Part shown: positions 50,741 to 63,800 of the stretch, one piece after another
Position numbering within the stretch: the first letter of the stretch is position 1
How the letters are laid out: each line of letters opens with the position of its first letter
Origin: Hydractinia symbiolongicarpus
Taxonomy: Eukaryota; Cnidaria; Hydrozoa; Anthoathecata; Hydractiniidae
Direction: 5' to 3'
NCBI RefSeq assembly: GCF_029227915.1
Contig: NC_079887.1
Coordinates: 1,488,001-1,552,000 of the forward strand
Length of the DNA stretch: 64,000 bases
Program-made: the position numbers and the translations under genes
Notes under the pieces: model-generated
Told to the model about the DNA's origin: nothing
Database searches by the model: none
Seen by the model: the letters and a program-made list of their open reading frames with translations, nothing else

Positions 50741-53700
50741 ATGAGACTTGTAGTTTTTAAAAATGTTTTCATTTTTGATGAGACGCTTAATGAAAGTGGT
50801 TTAATCGCCAGCAAACGAAAACCCGCGATTTCCCGTAAATCCCGGGCTTGGCCCGTATAGTCGAATGTTTACAAAGAAAGTACCCTGTGAGTAAACTCAT
50901 TTCCAAAACGATTTTTTAAATTATCTTTTCACCACTAAAACGTATGAGACTTGTAGTTTTCAAAAATGTTTTCATTTTTGATGAGACGCTGAATAAAAGA
51001 AGTTTAATCGCCGGCAAACGAAAACCTGCGATTTCCCGTAAATCCTGGACTCGGCCCGTATAGTCAAAAGTATACAAAGAAAGTACCCAGGGAGTAAACT
51101 CATTTCCCAACGATTTTTTAAATTATTATTTCACCACTAAAGCCCATGAGACTTGTAGTTTTTAAAAATGTTTTCATTTTTGATGAGACGCTTAATGAAA
51201 GTGGTTTAATCGCCAGCAAACGAAAACCCGCGATTTCCCGTAAATCCCGGGCTTGGCCCGTATAGTCGAATGTTTACAAAGAAAGTACCCTGTGAGTAAA
51301 CTCATTTCCAAAACGATTTTTTAAATTATCTTTTCACCACTAAAACGCATGAGACTTGTAGTTTTCAAAAATGTTTTCATTTTTGATGAGACGCTGAATA
51401 AAAGAAGTTTAATCGCCGGCAAACGAAAACCCGCAATTTCCCGTAAACCCCGGACTCGACCCGTATAGTCAAAAGTATACAGAGAAAGTACCCAGGGAGT
51501 AAACTCATTTCCCGAACGATTTTTTAAATTACTTTTTCACCACTAAAACGCATGAGACTTGTAGTTTTTAAAAATGTTTTCATTTTTGATGAGACGCTGA
51601 ATAAAAGAAGTTTAATCGCCGGCAAACGAAACCTGCGATTTCCCGTAAATCCTGGACTCGGCCCGTATAGTCAAAAGTATACAAAGAAAGTACCCAGGGA
51701 GTAAACTCATTTCCCAAACGATTTTTTAAATTATTATTTCACCACTAAAGCCCATGAGACTTGAAGTTTTTAAAAATGTTTTCATTTTTGATGAGACGCT
51801 TAATGAAAGTGGTTTAATCGCCAGCAAACGAAAACCCGCGATTTCCCGTAAATCCCGGGCTTGGCCCGTATAGTCGAATGTTTACAAAGAAAGTACCCTG
51901 TGAGTAAACTCATTTCCAAAACGATTTTTTAAATTATCTTTTCACCACTAAAACGCATGAGACTTGTAGTTTTTAAAAATGTTTTCATTTTTGATGAGAC
52001 GCTGAATAAAAGAAGTTTAATCGCCGGCAAACGAAAACCCGCCATTTCCCGTAAACCCCGGACCCGGCCCGTATAGTCAAAAGTATACAAAGAAAGTACC
52101 CAGGGAGTAAACTCATTTTCCGAACGATTTTTTAAATTATTTTTTCACCACTAAAACGCATGAGACTTGTAGTTTTCAAAAATGTTTTCATATTTGATGA
52201 GACGCTTAATGAAAGAGGTTTAATCGCCGGCAAACGAAATCCTGCGATTTCCTGTAAATCCCGGGCTTGGCCCGTATATTCGAATGTATACAAAGAAAGT
52301 ACCTAGGGAGTAAACTCATTTCCCGAACGATTTTTTAATTTTTTTTTTCACCACTAAAACGCATGAGGCTTGTAGTTTTTAAAAATGTTTTCATTTTTGA
52401 TGAGAAGCTGAATAAAAGAAGTTTAATCGCCGGCAAACGAAAACCTGCGATTTCCCGTAAATCCCGGACTCGGCCCGTATTGTCAAATGTATACAAAGAA
52501 AGTACCCAGGGAGTAAACTCATTTCCTGAACGATTTTTTAAATTATTTTTTCACTACTAAAACGCATGAGACTTGTAGTTTTCAAAAATGTTTTCATTTT
52601 TGATGAGACGCTGAATAAAAGAAGTTTAATCGCCGGCAAACGAAAACCTGCGATTTCCCGTAAATCCCGGACTCGGCCCGTATAGTAAAGAAAGTACCCG
52701 GGATGTAAACTCATTTTCCGAACGATTTTTTAAATTATTTTTTCACCACTACAACGCATGAGACTTGTAGTTTTCAAAAATGTTCTCATTTTTGATGAGA
52801 CGCTGCGTAAAAGAAGTTTATTCGCACTCAAACGAAAATCCGCGATTTCCTGTAAATCCCGGACTCGGCCCGTATAGTCCAAAGTATACAAAGAAAGTAC
52901 CCAGGGAGTAAACTCATTTTCCGAACGATTTTTTAAATTATTTTTTCACCACTGAAACGCATGAGACTTGTAGTTTTCAAAAATGTTTTCATATTTGATG
53001 AGACGCTTAATGAAAGAGGTTTAATCGCCGGCAAAGGAAATCCTGCGATTTCCGTAAATCCCGGGCTTGGCCCGTATATTCGAATGTATGCAAAGAAAGT
53101 ACCTAGGGAGTAAACTCATTTCCCGAACGATTTTTTAATTTTTTTTTTCACCACTAAAACGCATGAGACTTGTAGTTTTTAAAAATGTTTTCATTTTTGA
53201 TGAGACGCTGAATAAAAGAAGTTTAATCGCCGGCAAACGAAAACCTGCGTCTTCCCGTAAATCCCGGACTCGGCCCGTATTGTCAAAAGTATACAAAGAA
53301 AGTACCCAGGGAGTAAACTCATTTCCCGAACGATTTTTTAAATTATTTTTTCACTACTAAAACGCATGAGACTTGTAGTTTTCAAAAATGTTTTCATTTT
53401 TGATGAGACGCTGAATAAAAGAAGTTTAATCGCCGGCAAATGAAAACCTGCGATTTCCCGTAAATCCCGGACTCGGCCCGTATAGTAAAGAAAGTACCCG
53501 GGATGTAAACTCATTTTCCGAACGATTTTTTAAAATATTTTTTCAACACTAAAACGCACGAGACTTGTAGTTTTCAAAAATGTTTTCATTTTTCATAAGA
53601 CGCTGAATAAAAGAAGTTTAATCGCCGGCAAACGAAAACCTGCGATTTCCCGTAAATCCCGGACTCGGCCCGTATAGTAAAGAAAGTACCCGGGATGTAA

Positions 53701-54773
53701 ACTCCTTTCCCGAACGATTTTTTAAAATATTTTTTCAACACTAAAACGCACGAGACTTGTAGTTTTTAAAAATGTTTTCATTTTTGATGAGACGCTGAAT
53801 AAAAGAAGTTTAATCGCCGGCAAACGAAAACCCGCCATTTCCCGTAAACCCCGGACTCATCCCGTATAGTCAAAAGTATACAAAGAAAGTACCCAGGGAG
53901 TAAACTCATTTTCCGAACGATTTTTAAATTATTTTTTCACCACTACAACGCATGAGACTTGTAGTTTTCAAAAATGTTTTCATATTTGATGAGAAGCTTA
54001 ATGAAAGAGGTTTAATCGCCGGCAAACGAAATCCCGCGATTTCCCGTAAATCCCGGGCTTGGCCCGTATAGTCGAATGTATACAAAGAAAGTACCTAGGG
54101 AGTAAACTCATTTCCCGAACGATTTTTTAATTTTTTTTTTCACCACTAAAACGCATGAGACTTGTAGTTTTTAAAAATGTTTTCATTTTTAATGAGACGC
54201 TGAATAAAAGAAGTTTAATCGCCGGCAAACGAAAACCTGCGATTTCCCGTAAATCCCGGACTCGGCCCGTATTGTCAAAAGTATACAAAGAAAGTACCCA
54301 GGGAGTAAACTCATTTCCCGAACGATTTTTTAAATTATTTTTTCACCACTAAAACGCATGAGACTTGTAGTTTTCAAAAATGTTTTCATTTTTGATGAGA
54401 CGCTGAATAAAAGAAGTTTAATCGCCGGCAAACGAAAACCTGCGATTTCCCGTAAATCCCGGACTCGGCCCGTTTAGTCAAAAGTATACAAAGAAAGTAC
54501 CCAGGGAGTAAACTCATTTCCCAAACGATTTTTTAAATTATTATTTCAACACTAAAGCCCATGAGACTTGTAGTTTTTAAAAATGTTTTCATTTTTGATA
54601 AGACGCTTAATGAAAGTGGTTTAATCGCCAGCAAAAGAAAACCCGCGATTTCCCGTAAATTCCGGGCTTGGCCCGTATAGTCGAATGTTTACAAAGAAAG
54701 TACCCTGTGAGTAAACTCATTTCCAAAACATTTTTTTAAATTATCTTTTCACTACTAAAACGCATGAGACTTG
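50741..54773 (+). repeat. Mixed A/B/C/E/F/G satellite
   Basis: Class order F G F A G F A B A C E B A C C A B A A F. Individual oddities are a lost base at TTTCCCAACG (about 51105), GAGGCTTG at 52366, GATGAGAAGC at about 52400 and TTTTTCATAAGACGC at about 53590. No gene or foreign insertion is visible. Confidence 0.8.
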
Positions 54774-55370
54774 TAGTTTTCAAAATTGTTTTCATTTTTG
54801 ATGAGACGCTGAATAAAAGAAGTTTAATCGCCGGCAAACGAAAACCCGCCATTTCCCTTAAACCCCGGACTCGACCCGTATAGTCAAAAGTATACAGAGA
54901 AAGTACCCAGGGAGTAAACTCATTTCCCGAACGATTTTTTATATTATTTTTTTACCACTAAACGCATGAGACTTGTAGTTTTCAAAAATATTTTCATATT
55001 TGATGGGACGCTGAATAAAAGAAGTTTAATCGCCGGCAAACGAAGATCCGCCATTTCCCGTAAATCCCGGACTCGGCCCGTATAGTCAAAAGTATACAAA
55101 GAAAGTACCCAGGGAGTAAACTCATTTCCCGAACGATTTTTTAAATTATTTTTTCACCACTAAACGCATGAGACTTGTAGTTTTCAAAAATCTTTTCATT
55201 TTTGATGAGACGCCTAATGAAAGAAGTTTAATCGCCGACAAACGAAATCCCGCGTTTTCCCGTAAATCAGGGGCTTGGCCCGTATAGTCGAATGTATACA
55301 AAGAAAGTACCCAGGAAGTAAACTCATTTCCCGAACGATTTTTTGAATTATTTTTTCTCCACTAAAACGC

Positions 55371-55573
55371 ATGAGACTTGTAGTTTTCAAAAACGTTTTC
55401 ATTTTTGATGAGACGCTTAATGAAAGAGGTTTAATCGCCGGAAAACGAAAATCCGCGATTTCCCGTAAATCCCGCGCCTGGCGCGTATAGTCGAATGTAT
55501 ACAAAGAAAGTACCCTGTGAGTAAACTCATTTCCTGAACGATTTTTTAAATTATTTTTTCACCACTAAAACGC
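55371..55573 (+). repeat. Representative class M monomer
   Basis: Recognised by TAATGAAAGAGG, GCCGGAAAACG, CCGCGCCTGGCGCG, GAATGTATAC, ACCCTGTGAG, CATTTCCTGAACG and a following monomer that starts ATAAGAC. A copy at about 11.7 kb has CCTGGGCTTGGCCCG instead, and one at about 57.2 kb has CCCGGGCTTGGCGCG. Confidence 0.83.
55473..55485 (+). other. Perfect short inverted repeat, GC stem
   Basis: CGCGCCTGGCGCG reads as a six-base stem around a single T, or a five-base stem with a three-base loop. The ancestral-looking form in classes B and F is CGGGCTTGGCCCG. Relative to it, one G-C pair has become C-G and one T/G position has become C/G. Confidence 0.75.
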
Positions 55574-56282
55574 ATAAGACTTGTAGTTTTTAAAAATGTT
55601 TTCATTTTTGATGAAACGCTGAATAAAAGAAGTTTAATCGCCGGCAAACGAAAACCTGCGATTTCCCGTAAATCTCGGCATGGCCCGTATAGTCAAAAGT
55701 ATACAAAGAAAGTACCCAGGGAGTAAACTCATTTCCCGAACGATTTTTTAAATTTTTTTTTCACCACTAAAACCAATGAGACTTATAGTTTTTAAACATG
55801 TTTTCATTTTTATTGAGACGCTGAAAAAAAGAAGTTAAATCGCCGGCAAAAGAAAACCCGCCATTTCCCGTAAACCCCTGACTCGGCCCGTATAGTCAAA
55901 AGTATACAAAGAAAGTACCCAGGGAGTAAACTCATTTCCCAAACGATTTTTTAAATTATTATTTCACCACTAAATCCCATGAGACTTGTAGTTTTTAAGA
56001 ATGTTTTCATTTTTGATGAAACGCTGAATAAAAGAAGTTTAATCGCCGGCAAACGAAGATCCGCCATTTCCCGTAAATCCCGGACTCGGCCCGTATAGTC
56101 AAAAGTATACAAAGAAAGTGCCCAGGGAGTAAACTCATTTCCCGAACGATTTTTTAAATTATTTTTTCACCACTAAACGCATGAGACTTGTAGTTTTCAA
56201 AAATCTTTTCATTTTTGATGAGACGCTTAATGAAAGAGGTTTAATCGCCGGAAAACGAAAATCCGCGATTTCCCGTAAATCC

Positions 56283-56295
56283 CGCGCCTGGCGCG
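56283..56295 (+). other. Second copy of the GC-stem inverted repeat
   Basis: Identical to the inverted repeat at 55473 because both lie in the 810-bp duplication. It counts as the same mutation event, not an independent one. Confidence 0.75.
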
Positions 56296-57801
56296 TATAG
56301 TCGAATGTATACAAAGAAAGTACCCTGTGAGTAAACTCATTTCCTGAACGATTTTTTAAATTATTTTTTCACCACTAAAACGCATAAGACTTGTAGTTTT
56401 TAAAAATGTTTTCATTTTTGATGAAACGCTGAATAAAAGAAGTTTAATCGCCGGCAAACGAAAACCTGCGATTTCCCGTAAATCTCGGCATGGCCCGTAT
56501 AGTCAAAAGTATACAAAGAAAGTACCCAGGGAGTAAACTCATTTCCCGAACGATTTTTTAAATTTTTTTTTCACCACTAAAACCAATGAGACTTATAGTT
56601 TTTAAACATGTTTTCATTTTTGATGAGACGCTGAAAAAAAGAAGTTAAATCGCCGGCAAAAGAAAACCCGCCATTTCCCGTAAACCCCTGACTCGGCCCG
56701 TATAGTCAAAAGTATACAAAGAAAGTACCCAGGGAGTAAACTCATTTCCCAAACGATTTTTTAAATTATTATTTCACCACTAAATCCCATGAGACTTGTA
56801 GTTTTTAAGAATGTTTTCATTTTTGATGAAACGCTGAATAAAAGAAGTTTAATCGCCGGCAAACGAAGATCCGCCATTTCCCGTAAATCCCGGACTCGGC
56901 CCGTATAGTCAAAAGTATACAAAGAAAGTGCCCAGGGAGTAAACTCATTTCCCGAACGATTTTTTAAATTATTTTTTCACCACTAAACGCATGAGACTTG
57001 TAGTTTTCAAAAATCTTTTCATTTTTGATGAGACGCCTAATGAAAGAAGTTTAATCGCCGGCAAACGAAATCCCGCGTTTTCCCGTAAATCAGGGGCTTG
57101 GCCCGTATAGTCGAATGTATACAAAGAAAGTACCCAGGAAGTAAACTCATTTCCCGAACGATTTTTTGAATTATTTTTTCACCACTAAAACGCATGAGAC
57201 TTGTAGTTTTCAAAAACGTTTTCATTTTTGATGAGACGCTTAATGAAAGAGGTTTAATCGCCGGAAAACGAAAACCCGCGATTTCCCGTAAATCCCGGGC
57301 TTGGCGCGTATAGTCGAATGTATACAAAGAAAGTACCCTGTGAGTAAACTCATTTCCTGAACGATTTTTTAAATTATTTTTTCACCACTAAAACGCATAA
57401 GACTTGTAGTTTTTAAAAATGTTTTCATTTTTGATGAAACGCTGAATAAAAGTAGTTTAATCGCCGGCAAACGAAAACCTGCGATTTCCCGTAAATCTCA
57501 GCATGGCCCGTATAGTCAAAAGTATACAAAGAAAGTACCCAGTGAGTAAACTCATTTCCCGAACGATTTTTTAAATTCTTTTTTCACCACTAAAACCAAT
57601 TGGACTTATAGTTTTTAAAATTGTTTTCATTTTTGATGAGACGCTGAAAAAAAGAAGTTAAATCGCCGGCAAAAGAAAACCCGCCATTTCCCGTAAACCC
57701 CTGACTCGGCCCGTATAGTCAAAAGTATACAAAGAAAGTACCCAGGGAGTAAACTCATTTCCCAAACGATTTTTTAAATTATTATTTCACCACTAAATCC
57801 C

Positions 57802-60800
57802 ATGAGACTTGTAGTTTTTAAAAATGTTTTCAATTTTGATGAGACGCTTAATGAAAGTGGTTTAATCGCCAGCAAACAAAAACCCGCGATTTCCCGTAAA
57901 TCCCGGGCTTGGCCCGTATAGTCGAATGTTTACAAAGAAAGTACCCTGTGAGTAAAGTCATTTCCAAAACGATTTTTTAAATTATCTTTTCACCACTAAA
58001 ACGCATGAGACTTGTAGTTTTTAAAAATGTTTTCATTTTTGATGAGACGCTAAATAAAAGAAGTTTAATCGCCGGCAAACGAAAACCCGCCATTTCCTGT
58101 AAACCCCGGACTCGGCCCGTATAGTCAAAAGTGTACAAAGAAAGTACCCAGGGAGTAAACTCATTTTCCGAACGATTTTTTAAATTATTTTTTCACCACT
58201 AAAACGCATGAGACTTGTAGTTTTCAAAAATGTTTTCATATTTGATGAGACGCTTAATGAAAGAGGTTTAATCGCCGGCAAACGAAATCCTGCGATTTCC
58301 CGTAAATCCCGGGCTTGGCCCGTATATTCGAATGTATACAAAGAAAGTACCTAGGGAGTAAACTCATTTCCCGAACGATTTTTTAATTTTTTTTTCACCA
58401 CTAAAACGCATGAGACTTGTAGTTTTTAAAAATGTTTTCATTTTTGATGAGACGCTGAATAAAAGAAGTTTAATCGCCGGCAAACGAAAACCTGCGATTT
58501 CCCGTAAATCCAGGACTCGGCCCGTATTGTCAAAAGTATACAAAGAAAGTACCCAGGGAGTAAACTCATTTCCCGAACGATTTTTTAAATTATTTTTTCA
58601 CTACTAAAACGCATGAGACTTTTAGTTTTCAAAAATGTTTTCATTTTTGATGAGACGCTGAATAAAAGAAGTTTAATCGCCGGCAAACGAAAACCTGCGA
58701 TTTCCCGTAAATCCCGGACTCGGCCCGTATAGTAAAGAAAGTACCCGGGATGTAAACTCATTTCCCGAACGATTTTTAAAAATATTTTTTCAACACTAAA
58801 ACGCACGAGACTTGTAGTTTTCAAAAATGTTTTCATTTTTGATGAGACGCTGAAAAAAAGAAGTTTAATCGCCGGCAAACGAAAACCTGCGATTTCCCGT
58901 AAATCCCGGACTCGGCCCGTATAGTAAAGAAAGTACCCGGGATGTAAACTCATTTCCAGAACGATTTTTTAAATTATTATTTCACTACTAAAACCCATGG
59001 ACTTATAGTTTTTAAAAATGTTTTCATTTTTGATGAGACGCTGAAAAAAAGAAGTTTAATCGCCGGCAAACGAAAACCTGCGATTTCCCGTAAATCCCGG
59101 ACTCGGCCCGTATAGTAAAGAAAGTACCCGGGATGTAAACTCATTTCCAGAACGATTTTTTAAATTATTATTTCACTACTAAAACCCATGAGACTTATAG
59201 TTTTTAAAAATGTTTTCATTTTTGATGAGACGCTGAAAAAAAGAAGTTAAATCGCCGGCAAACGAAATCCCGGCATTTCCCGTAAACCCATGACCCGGCC
59301 CGTATAGTCAAAAGTATACAAAGAAATTACCCAGGGAGTAAACTCATTTTCCGAACGATTTTTTAAATTATTTATTCACCACTACAACGCATGAGACTTG
59401 TAGTTTTCAAAAATGTTTTCATATTTGATGAGACGCTTAATGAAAGAGGTTTAATCGCCGGCAAACGAAATCCTGCGATTTCCCGTAAATCCCGGGCTTG
59501 GCCCGTATATTCGAATGTATACAAAGAAAGTACCTAGGGAGTAAACTCATTTCCCGAGCGATTTTTTAATTTTTTTTTCACCACTAAAACGCATGAGACT
59601 TGTAGTTTTTAAAAATGTTTTCATTTTTGATGAGACGCTGAATAAAAGAAGTTTAATCGCCGGCAAACGAAAACCTGCGATTTCCCGTAAATCCAGGACT
59701 CGGCCCGTATTGTCAAAAGTATACAAAGAAAGTACCCAGGGAGTAAACTCATTTCCCGAACGATTTTTTAAATTATTTTTTCACTACTAAAACGCATGAG
59801 ACTTGTAGTTTTCAAAAATGTTTTCATTTTTGATGAGACGCTGAATAAAAGAAGTTTAATCGCCGGCAAACGAAAACCTGCGATTTCCCGTAAATCCCGG
59901 ACTCGGCCCGTATAGTAAAGAAAGTACCCGGGATGTAAACTCATTTCCCGAACGATTTTTTAAAATATTTTTTCAACACTAAAACGCACGAGACTTGTAG
60001 TTTTCAAAAATGTTTTCATTTTTGATGAGACGCTGAAAAAAAGAAGTTTAATCGCCGGCAAACGAAAACCTGCGATTTCCCGTAAATCCCGGACTCGTCC
60101 CGTATAGTAAAGAAAGTACCCGGGATGTAAACTCATTTCCAGAACGATTTTTTAAATTATTATTTCACTACTAAAACCCATGAGACTTATAGTTTTTAAA
60201 AATGTTTTCATTTTTGATGAGACGCTGAAAAAAAGAAGTTAAATCGCCGGCAAACGAAATCCCGGCATTTCCCGTAAACCCATGACTCGGCCCGTATAGT
60301 CGAATGTATACAAAGAAATTACCCAGGGAGTAAACTCATTTTCCGAACGATTTTTTAAATTATTTATTCACCACTACAACGCATGAGACTTGTAGTTTTT
60401 AAAAATGTTTTCATTTTTGATAAGACGCTGAATAAAAGAAGTTTAATCGCCGGCAAACGAAAACCCGCAATTTCCTGTAAACCCCGGACTCGGCCCGTAT
60501 AGTCAAAAGTATACAAAGAAAGTACCCAGGGAGTAAACTCATTTCCGAACGATTTTTTAAATAATTTTTTCACCACTACAACGCATGAGACTTGTAGTTT
60601 TCAAAAATGTTTTCATATTTGATGAGACGCTTAATGAAAGAGGTTTAATCGCCGGCAAACAAAATCCCGCGATTTCCCGTAAATCCCGGGCTTGGCCCGT
60701 ATAGTCGAATGCATACAAAGAAAGTACCTAGGGAGTAAACTCATTTCCCGAACGATTTTTTAATTTTTCTTTTCACCACTAAAACGCATGAGACTTGTAG

Positions 60801-63800
60801 TTTTTAAAAATGTTTTCATTTTTGATGAGACGCTGAATAAAAGAAGTTTAATCGCCGGCAAACGAAAACCTGCGATTTCCCGTAAATCCCGGACTCGGCC
60901 CGTATAGTAAAGAAAGTACCCGGGATGTAAACTCATTTCCAGAACGATTTTTTAAATTATTATTTCACTACTAAAACCCATGAGACTTATAGTTTTTAAA
61001 AATGTTTTCATTTTTGATGAGACGCTGAAAAAAAGAAGTTAAATCGCCGGCAAATGAAATCCCGGCATTTCCCGTAAACCCATGACCCGGCCCGTATAGT
61101 CAAAAGTATACAAAGAAATTACCCAGGGAGTAAACTCATTTTCCGAACGATTTTTTAAATTATTTATTCACCACTACAACGCATGAGACTTGTAGTTTTC
61201 AAAAATGTTTTCATATTTGATGAGACGCTTAATGAAAGAGGTTTAATCGCCGGCAAACGAAATCCTGCGATTTCCCGTAAATCCCGGGCTTGGCCCGTAT
61301 ATTCGAATGTATACAAAGAAAGTACCTAGGGAGTAAACTCATTTCCCGAGCGATTTTTTAATTTTTTTTTCACCACTAAAACGCATGAGACTTGTAGTTT
61401 TTAAAAATGTTTTCATTTTTGATGAGACGCTGAATAAAAGAAGTTTAATCGCCGGCAAACGAAAACCTGCGATTTCCCGTAAATCCAGGACTGGGCCCGT
61501 ATTGTCAAAAGTATACAAAGAAAGTACCCTGGGAGTAAACTCATTTCCCGAACGATTTTTTAAATTATTTTTTCACCACTACAACGCATGAGACTTGTAG
61601 TTTTCAAAAATGTTTTCATATTTGATGAGACGCTTAATGAAAGAGGTTTAATCGCCGGCAAACAAAATCCCGCGATTTCCCGTAAATCCCGGGCTTGGCC
61701 CGTATAGTCGAATGCATACAAAGAAAGTACCTAGGGAGTAAACTCATTTCCCGAACGATTTTTTAATTTTTCTTTTCACCACTAAAACGCATGAGACTTG
61801 TAGTTTTTAAAAATGTTTTCATTTTTGATGAGACGCTGAATAAAAGAAGTTTAATCGCCGGCAAACGAAAACCTGCGATTTCCCGTAAATCCCGGACTCG
61901 GCCCGTATAGTAAAGAAAGTACCCGGGATGTAAACTCATTTCCAGAACGATTTTTTAAATTATTATTTCACTACTAAAACCCATGAGACTTATAGTTTTT
62001 AAAAATGTTTTCATTTTTGATGAGACGCTGAAAAAAAGAAGTTAAATCGCCGGCAAATGAAATCCCGGCATTTCCCGTAAACCCATGACCCGGCCCGTAT
62101 AGTCAAAAGTATACAAAGAAATTACCCAGGGAGTAAACTCATTTTCCGAACGATTTTTTAAATTATTTATTCACCACTACAACGCATGAGACTTGTAGTT
62201 TTCAAAAATGTTTTCATATTTGATGAGACGCTTAATGAAAGAGGTTTAATCGCCGGCAAACGAAATCCTGCGATTTCCCGTAAATCCCGGGCTTGGCCCG
62301 TATATTCGAATGTATACAAAGAAAGTACCTAGGGAGTAAACTCATTTCCCGAGCGATTTTTTAATTTTTTTTTCACCACTAAAACGCATGAGACTTGTAG
62401 TTTTTAAAAATGTTTTCATTTTTGATGAGACGCTGAATAAAAGAAGTTTAATCGCCGGCAAACGAAAACCTGCGATTTCCCGTAAATCCAGGACTCGGCC
62501 CGTATTGTCAAAAGTATACAAAGAAAGTACCCTGGGAGTAAACTCATTTCCCGAACGATTTTTTAAATTATTTTTTCACTACTAAAACGCATGAGACTTG
62601 TAGTTTTCAAAAATGTTTTCATTTTTGATGAGACGCTGAATAAAAGAAGTTTAATCGCCGGCAAACGAAAACCTGCGATTTCCCGTAAATCCCGGACTCG
62701 GCCCGTATAGTAAAGAAAGTACCCGGGATGTAAACTCATTTCCCGAACGATTTTTTAAAATATTTTTTCAACACTAAAACGCACGAGACTTGTAGTTTTC
62801 AAAAATGTTTTCATTTTTGGTGAGACGCTGAAAAAAAGAAGTTTAATCGCCGGCAAACGAAAACCTGCGATTTCCCGTAAATCCCGGACTCGTCCCGTAT
62901 AGTAAAGAAAGTACCCGGGATGTAAACTCATTTCCAGAACGATTTTTTAAATTATTATTTCACTACTAAAACCCATGAGACTTATAGTTTTTAAAAATGT
63001 TTTCATTTTTGATGAGACGCTGAAAAAAAGAAGTTAAATCGCCGGCAAACGAAATCCCGGCATTTCCCGTAAACCCATGACTCGGCCCGTATAGTCGAAT
63101 GTATACAAAGAAATTACCCAGGGAGTAAACTCATTTTCCGAACGATTTTTTAAATTATTTATTCACCACTACAACGCATGAGACTTGTAGTTTTTAAAAA
63201 TGTTTTCATTTTTGATAAGACGCTGAATAAAAGAAGTTTAATCGCCGGCAAACGAAAACCCGCAATTTCCTGTAAACCCCGGACTCGGCCCGTATAGTCA
63301 AAAGTATACAAAGAAAGTACCCAGGGAGTAAACTCATTTCCGAACGATTTTTTAAATAATTTTTTCACCACTACAACGCATGAGACTTGTAGTTTTCAAA
63401 AATGTTTTCATATTTGATGAGACGCTTAATGAAAGAGGTTTAATCGCCGGCAAACAAAATCCCGCGATTTCCCGTAAATCCCGGGCTTGGCCCGTATAGT
63501 CGAATGCATACAAAGAAAGTACCTAGGGAGTAAACTCATTTCCCGAACGATTTTTTAATTTTTCTTTTCACCACTAAAACGCATGAGACTTGTAGTTTTT
63601 AAAAATGTTTCATTTTTGATGAGACGCTGAATAAAAGAAGTTTAATCGCCGGCAAACGAAAACCTGCGATTTCCCGTAAATCCCGGACTCGGCCCGTATA
63701 GTCAAAAGTATACAAAGAAAGTACCCAGTGAGTAAACTCATTTCCCAAACGATTTTTTAAATTATTATTTCACCACTAAAGCTTATGAGACTTGTAGTTT

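Larger units (their letters stand above)
55371..56990 (+). repeat. 4-mer duplication, 810 bp x 2
   Basis: The M J D K block occurs at 55371-56180 and 56181-56990. The first 30 bases or so of the second copy carry AAATCTTTTC, the L-class start seen at 55168 and 56991. The exchange therefore joined an L beginning to an M body. L to L is 1823 bp (55168 to 56991). Confidence 0.88.
54774..57801 (+). repeat. Second island of J/K/L/M classes
   Basis: The order is A K L M J D K M J D K L M J D. The J, K, L and M classes are otherwise restricted to 4-15 kb (K also at 18-21 kb), 40 kb away. Both islands share the J marker AATCTCGGCATGG and the L marker AAATCAGGGGC. The island is flanked by ordinary F and A monomers on both sides. 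Confidence 0.85.

Noticed and set aside
163-63371. About 50 recurrent open frames of 61-122 codons, the plus-strand form starting at the ATGAGAC of class A monomers and a minus-strand form
   Set aside because: They are identical-by-descent shadows of the satellite. They occur on both strands over the same bases, end at the next monomer, break with every 1-bp indel, and their differences are not biased to silent positions. No promoter, ribosome or splice context supports coding.
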